A DNA stretch of 17,410 bases from Treponema sp. (lineage in GTDB: Bacteria; Spirochaetota; Spirochaetia; Treponematales; Treponemataceae): contig JAEETM010000073.1 in the NCBI GenBank assembly GCA_016290335.1, forward strand, positions 1 through 17,410, written 5' to 3'. A program made the translations under genes and the position numbers. Below are positions 1 to 8,028 of the stretch, one piece after another. The notes under the pieces are model-generated. The model had not been told where the DNA came from, made no database searches, and saw nothing but the letters and a program-made list of their open reading frames with translations. Every line of letters begins with the position of its first letter. Position 1 is the stretch's first letter.

Positions 1-798
1 GTTGATTCAAACGATGTTCTGGCAAATGTTCCGTTTGTAGAAGGCTGTGGCCTTTGGTTTGACCATCATTCAAGCGAGCACGAAAGACTTGCCCTTAAAG
101 GAAAATACAAGGGTGAAAGCCGGCTTACTCCATCATGTGCAAGAATTATTTATGAATATTACGGCGGCAAGGAGCGTTTCCCAAATTTTGATGATATTAT
201 GGCCGCAGTTGATAAGGTTGATTCCGGTACTCTTACTTCAGAAGAGATTCTTCATCCTACAGGCTGGATTCTTGTTGGATTTTTAATGGACCCTCGAACA
301 GGTCTTGGACGATGGCGCGAGTTTACTGTTCCTAACTACGCACTTATGGAAAAGCTTATGGTAGCCTGCCGTACAATGACAACAGAGCAAATCCTTGCGT
401 TGCCTGATGTTCAGGAACGAATTGAAGTTTACAACGAGCAGACAACAAAGTTTATAGATATGGTTCAGGCTCACACTGTTACAGAAGGCAACGTAATTAT
501 TTCTGATTTGCGTGGCGTAGACCCAATCTATACCGGAAACCGCTTCTTAATTTACTGCCTCTATCCAAATCAGAACATTTCCTGCTGGATTGTAAGCGGA
601 AAGGGTGGCAAAGGCTGTTCGGCTGCAGTTGGCTACAGTATTTTGAACAAAACCTGCAAGGTAAACGTAGGCAGCCTTATGCTTAAATACGGCGGCGGTG
701 GTCACGAAAAGGTTGGAACCTGCCAGTTCACCGATGAAAACATGGAAGCCGACCTGCCAAAAATGCTCGAAGAACTCAAAAAGCTTGCAAACGGGTAA
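1..798 (+). CDS. DHH/DHHA1 family phosphoesterase (5' end outside window)
   Basis: The reading frame is already open at base 1, so the N-terminus and true start lie upstream; 265 residues are visible. The motif LWFDHHSSEHERL contains the DHH triad at visible residues 21-23, the metal-binding signature of DHH phosphoesterases. Near the C-terminus, KYGGGGHEKVGTCQF (GGGGH at about residues 231-235) is the DHHA1 substrate-binding glycine motif. Family members hydrolyse phosphodiester or phosphoanhydride bonds, for example nanoRNase/pAp phosphatase, c-di-NMP phosphodiesterases and exopolyphosphatase-like enzymes. The substrate cannot be told from this fragment. No signal peptide or membrane segment is seen, so a cytoplasmic enzyme is inferred. 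An internal ATG at 199 would remove the DHH motif and is not the start. A Dabb gene follows after 8 bases and is probably co-transcribed. Confidence 0.88.
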   Translation, partial: VDSNDVLANVPFVEGCGLWFDHHSSEHERLALKGKYKGESRLTPSCARIIYEYYGGKERFPNFDDIMAAVDKVDSGTLTSEEILHPTGWILVGFLMDPRTGLGRWREFTVPNYALMEKLMVACRTMTTEQILALPDVQERIEVYNEQTTKFIDMVQAHTVTEGNVIISDLRGVDPIYTGNRFLIYCLYPNQNISCWIVSGKGGKGCSAAVGYSILNKTCKVNVGSLMLKYGGGGHEKVGTCQFTDENMEADLPKMLEELKKLANG

Positions 799-806
799 AA
801 GAAAAA

Positions 807-1112
807 ATGGTAAAGCATATAATTCTCTGGACACTTAAAGAAATGCCGGAAGCCGAAAAGCTTGCGGTAAAAAACAGCATAAAAGAAGGACTCGAAGGCC
901 TCAAAGGTAAGATTCCCGGCTTGGTAGACATCAAAGTTATTACAGAAGTTCGTATAGCCAGCTCCACTGCCGACTTAATGCTTGATTCCACCTTTGAGTC
1001 TGCAGACGCACTTCAAGGTTATCTGAAAAATCCTACCCACGTAGAAGTTGCGCAGACCAGGGTTCGTCCATATACCGCATCCCGCAGTTCTTTTGATTTT
1101 GAGGTGGTGTAG
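807..1112 (+). CDS. Dabb (stress-responsive alpha/beta barrel) domain protein
   Basis: This 101-residue protein has the size and pattern of a single Dabb domain, a dimeric ferredoxin-like alpha/beta barrel. It begins MVKHIILWTLK with the early conserved His, has a long amphipathic helix around residues 14-35, the strand IPGLVDIKVI, a second part with DLMLDSTFESADALQGYLKN, and the typical late segment NPTHVEV. Dabb proteins are small soluble proteins; some are enzymes or stress-induced, but most bacterial ones have no known role, so none is assigned. The start lies 8 bases after the stop of the DHH gene with only a poor Shine-Dalgarno (purine-rich GGGTAAAAGAAAAA), which suggests translational coupling. 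A G7 tract begins three bases after its stop codon. Confidence 0.85.
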   Translation: MVKHIILWTLKEMPEAEKLAVKNSIKEGLEGLKGKIPGLVDIKVITEVRIASSTADLMLDSTFESADALQGYLKNPTHVEVAQTRVRPYTASRSSFDFEVV

Positions 1113-1186
1113 GAGGGGGGGAAGTCTCCCCCTCGCTTCAAACCTGCGGTTTTCCGCTACCCCCTCTCCTAGGGGTTGCTCCCCTA
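1113..1186. other. G/C-rich hairpin cluster between convergent genes
   Basis: This 70-base patch stands out from its AT-rich surroundings. It holds three inverted repeats. GGGGGA/TCCCCC lies at 1117-1122 and 1127-1132 with an AGTC loop. GCGG/CCGC lies at 1146-1149 and 1154-1157 with a TTTT loop. TAGGGG/CCCCTA lies at 1170-1175 and 1181-1186 with a 5-base loop. The last one contains the TAG stop of the minus-strand M20 gene (1184-1186). None is followed by a proper T-run on either strand, so this is not a textbook terminator, although it sits where a bidirectional one would be expected. It could be a copy of a dispersed intergenic repeat; that cannot be tested from one copy. Confidence 0.5.
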
Positions 1187-2587
1187 AAACCCTGCAATCA
1201 ATCGTGTGTAAAACTCAACAGTTTTAATCAGTACGTCAACTTTTATTGCCTCATTTATACCGTGAATCATTGCGCGGTCTTCCTTTGACATGTACATTGC
1301 GCTGAAACGGTAAACCTTGTCGGTAATGCGGCAATAATGGCGGGAATCGCTGCAGGCCATCATCAGATACGGGCTGATAATCACTTCGGGCCAGGTTTCG
1401 TTTATAACTTTGCTGAGCATTGTCCACTGCTCGCAATCTGTAGAAGAAACCCGCGAAGGATTTCCGTAACTGATAACGTTTACCTGAATATCTGCTTTTT
1501 TTCCGGCAACACATTTAGCAATTTTTTCAACTCTGGCAACAGCTTTTTCAACGGTGTCTTTTCCAAGCAGGCGGAAGTTCATGCCAACGGTTGTTTTCAG
1601 CGGCAGAACGTTATAGCTTTCGCTTCCGGTAAACTTTGTGATTGCGCAGGTTGTGTGGAGCAGGGCAAAAAGATCGCCGCGCAAAAGCTTGGAAATCAGA
1701 TTGACGAGAGGTTTTGTAAGCCACAGGTTTGAGAATATAATCTTCATTGGCAGGCTGGAGTTATTTCTTCCCATTGTTTTTAAAAGCTGGGTAACTGTTG
1801 GCGTAAACTCTACCTGAGGTTCGCGTTTTTCAATTTCAGCTACAATCTGGGAGGCAATTCCAACCGAAGAATGTTTTGGCGGTGCCGAAGCGTGTCCTGT
1901 TGTTCCGCTTACAACTAAATCCAGGTAGGTTGAGCCTTTTTCTTCAGTGCCCACCATAGCACACGGCTTTTTCACGCCCGGGAACGCATTTTCAACAATT
2001 GCGCCGCCTTCATCAAGTACAAAATCCACCGTGATTTTATTCTGCTCAAACCAGCTGACAATATCTGCACAAGTCTGACCGTTTATTTCTTCTTCGCCGC
2101 TGAAACAAAGGTACAAATCCTGCTCGGGCCGCCAGCCTTTTTTTAAGCTGAGTTCAACCGCTTCCATACAGGCGCACAGGGTGCCTTTTGTGTCCATTGT
2201 GCCACGCCCGCGAATTGAACCGTCAACAAGGTCACCCGCAAAAGGATTAAACGCCCAGTCTGATTCAACTACAGGAACTACGTCGTAATGTGCCATAAGG
2301 ACGATTGCATGCTTTTGGGAAGGATTTTGTGCCACGGAATCTGGTGATGCGCCGGAATCCTGTGTCGCTTTCCCGCTAATTTTATGAACTAATCCTGTCT
2401 TTCCAATCTTAAAGAACTCGCACGTAGAATAAATTGTTGGGAACGCGTCCCGCAGCAGACTTGCAAACTTATCAAACTCGCGTCTGTCAATTTTGCTTTC
2501 ATCAAGATTAGAAACAGTTTTGCACTGAATCATGTGGCACATGTCAGCCACGATTTTGTTTTTATCATCTTCAGAAAAATCAAACAT
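1184..2587 (-). CDS. M20 family metallopeptidase (carboxypeptidase S / PM20D1-like)
   Basis: This 467-residue protein has the full M20 layout. Zinc ligands and catalytic residues visible in order are H100 and D102 in MAHYDVVP, the bridging D132 in GRGTMDTKG, the E165-E166 pair in CFSGEEE, D192 in LDEGG and H442 in MIHGINE. The dimerisation (lid) domain starts near residue 215 and includes SGTTGHASAPP with the conserved H232. Length and the GHASAPP motif match the carboxypeptidase S/PM20D1 branch, which cleaves or forms N-acyl or peptide bonds of amino acids; the actual substrate is unknown. No signal peptide is seen, so it is probably cytoplasmic. A Ser/Ala/Gln-rich stretch at residues 72-92 looks like a lineage-specific linker. 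The start has a Shine-Dalgarno (AGGA, 7-base spacing). It lies 90 bases downstream of two membrane-protein genes; a short GCAAG/CTTGC hairpin (2650-2663) sits in that gap. Confidence 0.93.
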   Translation of the reverse strand: MFDFSEDDKNKIVADMCHMIQCKTVSNLDESKIDRREFDKFASLLRDAFPTIYSTCEFFKIGKTGLVHKISGKATQDSGASPDSVAQNPSQKHAIVLMAHYDVVPVVESDWAFNPFAGDLVDGSIRGRGTMDTKGTLCACMEAVELSLKKGWRPEQDLYLCFSGEEEINGQTCADIVSWFEQNKITVDFVLDEGGAIVENAFPGVKKPCAMVGTEEKGSTYLDLVVSGTTGHASAPPKHSSVGIASQIVAEIEKREPQVEFTPTVTQLLKTMGRNNSSLPMKIIFSNLWLTKPLVNLISKLLRGDLFALLHTTCAITKFTGSESYNVLPLKTTVGMNFRLLGKDTVEKAVARVEKIAKCVAGKKADIQVNVISYGNPSRVSSTDCEQWTMLSKVINETWPEVIISPYLMMACSDSRHYCRITDKVYRFSAMYMSKEDRAMIHGINEAIKVDVLIKTVEFYTRLIAGF

Positions 2588-2677
2588 AACAATATCCTAT
2601 TTTATTACATCATTCTCACGTTTTCTGTTCATAGTCAACACTGTATTCTGCAAGGTTTCTTGCCCTTCGAGTCAATG

Positions 2678-3340
2678 TTACGCAAGCCATCCCTTTTTAT
2701 ACATAATTCTTGCGGCACCAAGTGAAATCAATATTCCAACCGGAACCAGAACGCCAACAGAGCTTGCAAGGCTTGGCACACATATAAACAGAATCACCAT
2801 AAACGTCACAGGCGCAATAGAAACCTTCCAGTTTTTGCTGATGTAAACAAGGCCAAGTGCACCAAACAGTGACGAAAGGATATTGTCAAAGGCCGGCTTA
2901 AGCTTTTCACTTGCGAGTAACGGCTGCAGCGGAACAAAACAGAAGACACCGACTGCAATTATAATTGTTGTTACGATTGATGCTGTTGCAATTGCGATTG
3001 TAGAAACAATTTCGCCTTCTTCTGTGTTCGGTTTGATTCCGGCACTTTCCATGGCGTTCAGGGCGGCAGGAACCTTGAGAGCTGTTACGTTTCCGGTAAC
3101 AAAGCTTAAATATGTTCCAGAGGTGCCGAGCATTGGCGTAAAAGTGATTATTTCAATAATTCCAACTGTCCAGTAAATCGGAGCAACGCCCAAAAGTCCT
3201 TTCAAGACTGCCGTAAAGCTTGGCCAGGCGTTATAGTAAACGCAGATAGAAACCGGCACAAACAAAATAATGCAGAGCGCCGTCCAAATCCAAATCTGTC
3301 CCTTTTTGTGCGAATCCGCTGTATATTCTTCAAATGTCAT
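2678..3340 (-). CDS. Multi-pass membrane protein, likely partner of the DUF5058 protein
   Basis: This protein has 220 residues and five or six hydrophobic segments at about residues 16-36, 44-71, 110-136, 152-167, 173-190 and 194-213. A polar loop of about 25 residues (NAMESAGIKPNTEEGE) lies between the second and third segments. The family cannot be named with certainty. Gene order points to the second subunit of a two-component transporter or channel together with the DUF5058 protein just upstream, whose stop is only 9 bases from this start. The start has a strong AGGAG Shine-Dalgarno with 6-base spacing. The M20 peptidase gene follows after 90 bases, so transport of a peptide or N-acyl amino acid that the peptidase processes is plausible but inferred. 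No nucleotide-binding motif is present, so it would be a secondary transporter or carrier. Confidence 0.8.
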   Translation of the reverse strand: MTFEEYTADSHKKGQIWIWTALCIILFVPVSICVYYNAWPSFTAVLKGLLGVAPIYWTVGIIEIITFTPMLGTSGTYLSFVTGNVTALKVPAALNAMESAGIKPNTEEGEIVSTIAIATASIVTTIIIAVGVFCFVPLQPLLASEKLKPAFDNILSSLFGALGLVYISKNWKVSIAPVTFMVILFICVPSLASSVGVLVPVGILISLGAARIMYKKGWLA

Positions 3341-3349
3341 AATTGTCTC

Positions 3350-4081
3350 CTAAATACCAAAGAGTGGGGCCAGTAAAACTGCTGCCACCATCGACAAAAT
3401 CATAGAAAACGGCATGGCAAAGTTTTCAAGCCACGTGATTTTTGCCTTCTTTATCAAAAGACCGCAGATTGCCATAATCGCAGCCGAAATGAACAGAACT
3501 ATAACCGGCAGCAATCCCTTCAAGCCTTCGCGCAGATGGCTGAAAACCATACCGCTAAAGGCCGAAATCATTCCCATAAAAAGCGAAGTCATAAAAATGT
3601 TGCCCCAGGCAGAATCTTTTGACTGAATCTTAATCACACCCTTCTGGATTTTTTTGATTAGAATTGGAGTGAGCAGGATACTTGGCAGGATTCCTAGCGT
3701 CATAACCCAGGCAATTGCTGTATATGTTTTAGGGTCGGTAATCATTTCTGAAAGGGAGATGTCCAGCGCCTTTGCCGTAGAGGTCGCCGCCGGAAGCTCA
3801 TAAGTTATTGCCCCGATTACACTAAGTCGGATCCAGGGCAACGGTAGTCCCAAAAACTGCGACAAAGTTACAACGCCCAGCAGAATAGAAAATGCCGGTG
3901 CAATTGTAAAAATCGCCGTAGACGAAATGGTTTTCCACACCACGGACTTATCCATTCCGATTGCCTTAGCCCTTTTAGAAGCCCTTACCAAAAAATACAC
4001 CGATTGTGCCAAAATAAAAATGATTGTAATTGCAGCCACAACGTACAAAAAAACGCTGTTTGTATTGAAAGTTTTTTCCAT
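3350..4081 (-). CDS. DUF5058 family membrane protein
   Basis: This 243-residue protein has six or seven membrane segments, at about 10-32, 52-73, 82-99, 119-141, 160-180, 189-210 and 219-242. The overall pattern resembles what I recall of DUF5058 proteins of anaerobes: an N-terminal TNSVFLYV start, then IFTIAPAFSILLGVV, then LPWIRLSVIGAITYELPAA at about residues 81-99. The family has no established function. It is first in a cluster with another membrane protein and an M20 peptidase, so a role in moving an amino-acid derivative or peptide is a reasonable inference. No Shine-Dalgarno precedes the ATG; a TATACT hexamer ends 6 bases before it, suggesting a leaderless mRNA. The next Met (residue 43) would delete the first membrane segment, so the annotated start is favoured. 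Confidence 0.82.
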   Translation of the reverse strand: MEKTFNTNSVFLYVVAAITIIFILAQSVYFLVRASKRAKAIGMDKSVVWKTISSTAIFTIAPAFSILLGVVTLSQFLGLPLPWIRLSVIGAITYELPAATSTAKALDISLSEMITDPKTYTAIAWVMTLGILPSILLTPILIKKIQKGVIKIQSKDSAWGNIFMTSLFMGMISAFSGMVFSHLREGLKGLLPVIVLFISAAIMAICGLLIKKAKITWLENFAMPFSMILSMVAAVLLAPLFGI

Positions 4082-4093
4082 AAGATTAGTATA
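4082..4093 (-). promoter_or_regulatory. Putative leaderless promoter of the DUF5058 gene
   Basis: On the minus strand, TATACT (4093-4088) matches the sigma70 -10 hexamer at 5 of 6 positions and is separated from the ATG by six bases (AATCTT), so +1 would be the A of the start codon. No purine-rich ribosome-binding site exists in the preceding 30 bases. The -35 is weak: TAGCTT at a 17-base spacing is the best seen. The upstream terminator (4122-4165) isolates this gene from the isomerase gene, so it needs its own promoter. Confidence 0.5.
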
Positions 4094-4121
4094 CAGCGAA
4101 CAGGCGACAAAAGCTATTGTT

Positions 4122-4165
4122 AAAAAAATCGGGCATCACGAACAATTTAATGCCGTAATGCCCGA
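4122..4165 (-). terminator. Rho-independent terminator after the isomerase gene
   Basis: On the minus strand, TCGGGCAT (complement of 4158-4165) pairs with ATGCCCGA (complement of 4129-4136). After one mismatch the stem continues by three more base pairs (4154-4156 with 4138-4140) around a 13-base loop. The stem is followed at once by seven T residues (A-run at 4122-4128 on the plus strand). It lies 47 bases after the isomerase stop codon and 41 bases before the DUF5058 start. Confidence 0.85.
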
Positions 4166-4169
4166 CCTT

Positions 4170-4192
4170 ATTTCCGTATCAAGTACGGAAAT
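4170..4192 (-). other. Perfect 9-bp hairpin in the isomerase 3' untranslated region
   Basis: ATTTCCGTA and TACGGAAAT form a perfect 9-bp stem around a 5-base loop (4179-4183), 19 bases after the isomerase stop. No T-run follows, so it is not itself a terminator. It sits directly in front of the true terminator and could protect the mRNA 3' end or act as a processing site; that role is inferred. Confidence 0.6.
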
Positions 4193-4211
4193 GACATATT
4201 TCTATTCGCTA

Positions 4212-5714
4212 TTATGCAAACGGATTCTCTGTTGCATAAAGTGTTCCAGCTGGCTGGTTGTAAGCGATGTCTTCGATTCCGAGGTACTGGAATACTGTCC
4301 ACAAAGCTTTACCAACGTGGCCGAAAGCAACTGCGCCGTGGTGTGGGTACTGTTTTGCAACGAGTACGTGGCGGTAGAAGCGACCCATTTCTGGAATACC
4401 GAATACACCAATACCACCAAATGAGTGTGTAGCTGCTTCAAGAACTTCACCTTCAGCAACATAAGCCTGGAGCTTTGTATCTGGGCGTGTCTGCAAGCGG
4501 AAGAATGTGATTTCGCCGGCTGCAATGTCGCCTTCCAAAGTTCCACGTGTGAAATCTGGTTCGCTTCCTTTTGGTTCGAGCAAGCGGTGCTGGATGAGCT
4601 GATATTTTACGCCAGGTTTGCGGTTCTTGTCCAGGTGACAGAATGGAGTGTTTCCACAGTGGAAGCCCATGAATGTATCGTTGAGCTTGTATGGATACTT
4701 TGTTTTTCCCTTGATTTCGTCATCATACAAATCCTGTGGAACAGTATTGTTGATGTCAAGCAATGTAACAGGTTCGCCAGTTACACAAGTTCCAATGTAT
4801 TCAGAAAGAGCACCAAAGATATCTACTTCGCAAGCTACCGGAATACCCTTAGAAGCAAGGCGGCTGTTTACATAGCAAGGTTCAAATCCGAATGCCTCTG
4901 GGAATGCAGGCCAACATTTGTCTGCGAATACAACGTAATCGCGGGCACCTTTGTGTGCTTCTGCCCAGTCAAGCAATGTAATTTCAAACTGTGCCATTCT
5001 TGGAAGAATACCAGGGTGATTGTTTCCACCAGCTCCAAGTTCAGCTTCCATTTCTTTAACAACAGCAGCAATACGAGCATCGTCTTTGTGTGCTTTGTAA
5101 GCAACAAGAAGATCAAGCTCAGAGTTCTCTTCAATTTCAACACCAATGTCATAAAGACCTTTAATAGGTGCGTTACAAGCAAAGAAGTCCTGAGGACGTG
5201 GTCCGAAAGTAATAATCTTAAGACCAGCAAGACCGATAAGTGCGCGAGCTACAGGAATAAAATCCTTCATCATCTTAACGATATCTTCTGCAGTTCCAAC
5301 AGGATACTCAGGAAGAACAGCCTTAAGATGGCGCAAACCAATATTGTAAGAACAGTTTAAAACGCCGCAGTAAGCATCACCACGACCGTCAATAAGTCCA
5401 CCGTCTTTGTAAGAGCTTTCAGCTGCAGCAGCGTACATAACTGGACCAGCAAAGTTCTTAGCAATCAAAGTTTCTGGTGTTTCTGGACCAAAGTTTCCAA
5501 GGAATACACAAAGTGCATTACAACCAGCTTTCTTTACATCTTCAACGGCCTTGAGCATATCAAGTTCGTTTTCTACTGTTACTTTACATTCATAAAGTCC
5601 AGCTCCATAAGCCTTAACGATAGCTTCTCTTCTTGATTCAGAAAGAGTTCTGATAAAGCAGTCGCGGCTAACAGCAATAATACCAAGTTTTACATCAGGG
5701 ATGTTTTTAAACAT
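4212..5714 (-). CDS. L-fucose/L-arabinose isomerase family protein
   Basis: This 500-residue protein is recognised as a ketol isomerase of the fucose/arabinose isomerase superfamily. Candidate metal ligands follow the family order: E296 in ACEVDIFGAL, D320 in LLDINN, and a His in YPHHGAVAFGH (H458 or H459). The N-terminal Rossmann-like part (about 8-180) carries FLGNFGPETP. It is shorter than classical E. coli-type FucI (about 590 residues) and belongs to a compact branch whose substrates are less well defined, so the aldose (fucose, arabinose or another) is not assigned. No signal peptide is seen, so it is cytoplasmic. The start has AAAGGAG with 11-base spacing. It has its own promoter and terminator and so forms a single-gene unit, unusual for a sugar-catabolism gene because no kinase, aldolase or transporter lies beside it. 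The upstream chemoreceptor gene is on the same strand, but no functional link is shown. Confidence 0.9.
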   Translation of the reverse strand: MFKNIPDVKLGIIAVSRDCFIRTLSESRREAIVKAYGAGLYECKVTVENELDMLKAVEDVKKAGCNALCVFLGNFGPETPETLIAKNFAGPVMYAAAAESSYKDGGLIDGRGDAYCGVLNCSYNIGLRHLKAVLPEYPVGTAEDIVKMMKDFIPVARALIGLAGLKIITFGPRPQDFFACNAPIKGLYDIGVEIEENSELDLLVAYKAHKDDARIAAVVKEMEAELGAGGNNHPGILPRMAQFEITLLDWAEAHKGARDYVVFADKCWPAFPEAFGFEPCYVNSRLASKGIPVACEVDIFGALSEYIGTCVTGEPVTLLDINNTVPQDLYDDEIKGKTKYPYKLNDTFMGFHCGNTPFCHLDKNRKPGVKYQLIQHRLLEPKGSEPDFTRGTLEGDIAAGEITFFRLQTRPDTKLQAYVAEGEVLEAATHSFGGIGVFGIPEMGRFYRHVLVAKQYPHHGAVAFGHVGKALWTVFQYLGIEDIAYNQPAGTLYATENPFA

Positions 5715-5761
5715 AGTTTTTTTCGCTCCTTTAAATATATTTATTTTTTAATCGACTCTAA

Positions 5762-5789
5762 ATTCTATATTATTATATATCCTTGTCAA
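5762..5789 (-). promoter_or_regulatory. Sigma70-type promoter of the isomerase gene
   Basis: On the minus strand a perfect TTGACA -35 (5789-5784) is followed after 16 bases by TAGAAT (5767-5762). Transcription would start near 5755, giving an AT-rich leader of about 40 bases that ends in the AAAGGAG ribosome-binding site. This is the best -35 in the window. Confidence 0.75.
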
Positions 5790-5817
5790 GTTATATTTTT
5801 CTTAATTAATTGAAAAA

Positions 5818-7911
5818 CTAAACTTTAAACTCATCAATCTGGCGGCCAATCTTAATGATAGAATCCTTCATGCGGTCAGAAACTTCGGTAAGTACGGCAC
5901 CAGTTTCGTTAATTTTCTGTGCACCAACAGACATTTCATCCATGCTGGACTTCATAGAAATTGTAACATCCTGCAGCTGCTGAACCTCAGAAAGAATAAG
6001 TTTGTTTCCTTCCTGCATTTCCAAAGAAGCACTACGAACCTCTTCGGTACTGTCGTTCATCATCTTAAGGGCTTCAAGAATCTGCTTAGAACCTTCATTC
6101 TGCTCTTCCATAGCTGTCCTAATGTGAATTACAAGCTGGTCGGTATCGGTAAGCTCTTTAGAAACAAGAGAGAAGGTCTTACTTGCATCGGTAGAAGCAC
6201 CAACAACTTCCTTAATAGATTCCATAATTTGGTTAAGCTGATTTGTAATCTGAGTTGTCTGCTGAGATGAAGTTTCCGAAAGCTTTCTGATTTCGTCTGC
6301 AACAACCGCAAAACCTTTACCGGCTTCACCAGCATGAGCAGCTTCAATTGCGGCGTTCATAGCAAGCAGGTTAGTTTGGCGGGCAATATTTGCAATTGCA
6401 ACGTTGGCATTTTTAAGAACTTCAGATTCGTCTTCAATAGTTTGAATCTTTTTACTTACAGTATCAAGCTTATCAAAACCTTCCTGAGAATGAGACTGTA
6501 AATCGCCAAAGGACTGGTTCATCTTTAATACAGAATTACTTACAGAACCAATGTTACCAATCATTTCTTCAACAGCAGTAGAAGCCTGAGAAACACCTGC
6601 AGACTGGCTTGAAATCATATGATTAAGAGATTCAATATTAGAAGAAATCTCATCAACCGCACCGGCAGTCTGGTCAACACTCTTTTTCTGGTTTTCAAGT
6701 TGAGAGCGGAAGCTGTCAATATTTGCAATAATCTGAGTAATTGCACTTGCTGTATCCTGGGCTGTAGAAGACATATCCTCACCGGCAACCCCAAGCTCAT
6801 TTTTAGAAGTTTTTACATCAGAAATAATATTCTGCAATTTTTCGGTAAAGTTATTAAAGCCCTGAACAACCTGTCCAATTTCGTTGTTTGTTTTTACTTC
6901 AATTCGCTGAGTAAGATCTGCATTTCCCTGAGAAATACCTGTAATTGCATTTTCAACAACTTTTAGAGGTCTTAGCGAAATGGTAAGAACAAGTACGCCC
7001 AGTAATAGAATTATAACTACAATTATAATTCCAAAAATAACAGCAATATTGGCAATTTTGTTACCAAGTTGATCTACCTTATTGCCTGGAACTAAAAAGC
7101 CCATTCCCCATGGTGTGCCAGCTATTCCGGAGTAAACAAGTAAGTCCTTTTTGCTTCCTGTGTAAGAATTAATCCAGGCATAGCCGTTTTCGCCTTCAAC
7201 CATTCTTTTTGAAATTTCAGAAAGATCTTCGTGTCCTGCACCAGGATTTGTAATAAAGTTTCCGTCTTCAGTTTGAACAGGATGGTAGAGAACATTTCCG
7301 TTATGATCAATTATAAACAACCAGATTCCATCTGGAACAGGAAGAGATTTTACTGGTTCTATAAGAATATCAACATTAATAACACCAGCAACCATAGCAA
7401 AAACTTGTCCTCTGGCATTATTAACAGCCCGCGCAAAGTGCACAACCTTATTTCCAGTTGTCTTGGAAATTACAGGATTATCAAGAAATTGTTTTTCACC
7501 CTTATTAATTATTGCCTGCAAATAATCGCGATCCGAAATATTTGTACGAGTTCCATTGTCATTGTAAGAATAACCCTGGGCATCGGCAATCATAACGTAA
7601 TCATATTCCTTGGCTCGGATTTGTGGATTCTGCTGAAGCCATTTTCCTACAAGGTCAAAATTGCCAGACTTCATAATATCTGAATTAACATATGGATTAA
7701 GCTGCTTAAAGTAACCTTCTATAGTACGTTCAAGCGATTCCTTGATTGAAGTTGTAAGCATAACATAGTTTTCTACGTGATCTTGTCGAGAGTTCTTTTT
7801 TGCAATCTGAGACAAAACTGCAACTTGAAGACTTGAAAGTAACATAATTCCTAAACCAATCATAATGATTAAGTTAGCAATTAGACTTGTTTTCTTTTTT
7901 CCTTTAGACAT
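5818..7911 (-). CDS. Methyl-accepting chemotaxis protein with double Cache sensor
   Basis: This 697-residue transmembrane chemoreceptor has, in order: TM1 (about 10-34); a periplasmic dCache_1-like sensor (about 40-280) containing [14 protein letters not shown], the [10 protein letters not shown] segment and a second lobe with [13 protein letters not shown]2 (about 287-311); a HAMP domain (about 312-365, beginning [11 protein letters not shown]); and a long coiled-coil signalling domain. The conserved hairpin tip is at about 505-545, with [20 protein letters not shown] and [16 protein letters not shown]. It would signal through CheW/CheA to the flagella; the ligand is unknown. The C-terminus ends QIDEFKV with no CheR-tethering pentapeptide. 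The start has AGGAG with 8-base spacing. It is an isolated gene with no che genes nearby. Confidence 0.96.
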   Translation of the reverse strand: MSKGKKKTSLIANLIIMIGLGIMLLSSLQVAVLSQIAKKNSRQDHVENYVMLTTSIKESLERTIEGYFKQLNPYVNSDIMKSGNFDLVGKWLQQNPQIRAKEYDYVMIADAQGYSYNDNGTRTNISDRDYLQAIINKGEKQFLDNPVISKTTGNKVVHFARAVNNARGQVFAMVAGVINVDILIEPVKSLPVPDGIWLFIIDHNGNVLYHPVQTEDGNFITNPGAGHEDLSEISKRMVEGENGYAWINSYTGSKKDLLVYSGIAGTPWGMGFLVPGNKVDQLGNKIANIAVIFGIIIVVIILLLGVLVLTISLRPLKVVENAITGISQGNADLTQRIEVKTNNEIGQVVQGFNNFTEKLQNIISDVKTSKNELGVAGEDMSSTAQDTASAITQIIANIDSFRSQLENQKKSVDQTAGAVDEISSNIESLNHMISSQSAGVSQASTAVEEMIGNIGSVSNSVLKMNQSFGDLQSHSQEGFDKLDTVSKKIQTIEDESEVLKNANVAIANIARQTNLLAMNAAIEAAHAGEAGKGFAVVADEIRKLSETSSQQTTQITNQLNQIMESIKEVVGASTDASKTFSLVSKELTDTDQLVIHIRTAMEEQNEGSKQILEALKMMNDSTEEVRSASLEMQEGNKLILSEVQQLQDVTISMKSSMDEMSVGAQKINETGAVLTEVSDRMKDSIIKIGRQIDEFKV

Positions 7912-7999
7912 GATAAAAGCTCCTGAAAATCTGTTTTTCTCCGAATACTTTTTAATTACTTATAGGGTACTTTTAAAATGATTGTATGTTAGTAGTATA

Positions 8000-8028
8000 A
8001 TTATAAGCGCAAAATGAATATAACACAA
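8000..8028 (-). promoter_or_regulatory. Possible promoter of the chemoreceptor gene
   Basis: On the minus strand a perfect TATAAT (8005-8000) lies 17 bases after TTGTGT (8028-8023, three of six consensus matches). The predicted start near 7993 would leave a leader of about 80 bases. A second, weaker TATAAG lies closer to the gene. The 174-base gap between the chemoreceptor and YhhN genes holds nothing else I can name, and no sigma28-type site is obvious. Confidence 0.4.

Noticed and set aside
47..286. Separate small gene at the window start
   Set aside because: It is out of frame with the DHH gene, overlaps its catalytic motif and has no features of its own.
199..798. Starting the DHH gene at the internal ATG at 199
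   Set aside because: The frame is open to base 1 and encodes the DHH motif upstream of this ATG, so the gene is truncated by the window edge rather than short.
1115..1121. Poly-G phase-variation tract
   Set aside because: Treponemes are known to use G-tracts upstream of surface-protein genes. This one has only seven G residues and lies after the Dabb stop, facing a convergent gene, so it does not control a promoter here.
1337..1732. Plus-strand open frame of 131 codons inside the M20 gene
   Set aside because: It is a shadow of the M20 coding frame. The real protein has all zinc ligands and a Shine-Dalgarno.
2588..2677. Internal promoter or attenuator before the M20 gene
   Set aside because: A TTGACT and an AATGAT at 18-base spacing and a 5-bp hairpin are present, but both are too weak to call. 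The gene has a normal Shine-Dalgarno and fits the upstream operon.
4425..5360. Long plus-strand open frame (311 codons) antisense to the isomerase gene
   Set aside because: It is rich in Cys, Phe and Ser with no domain pattern or ribosome-binding site. The opposite strand encodes a complete, recognisable enzyme with its own promoter and terminator.
7231..7683. Plus-strand open frame of 150 codons inside the chemoreceptor gene
   Set aside because: It is composed of low-complexity Asn/Ile codons antisense to the Cache domain, with no independent support.
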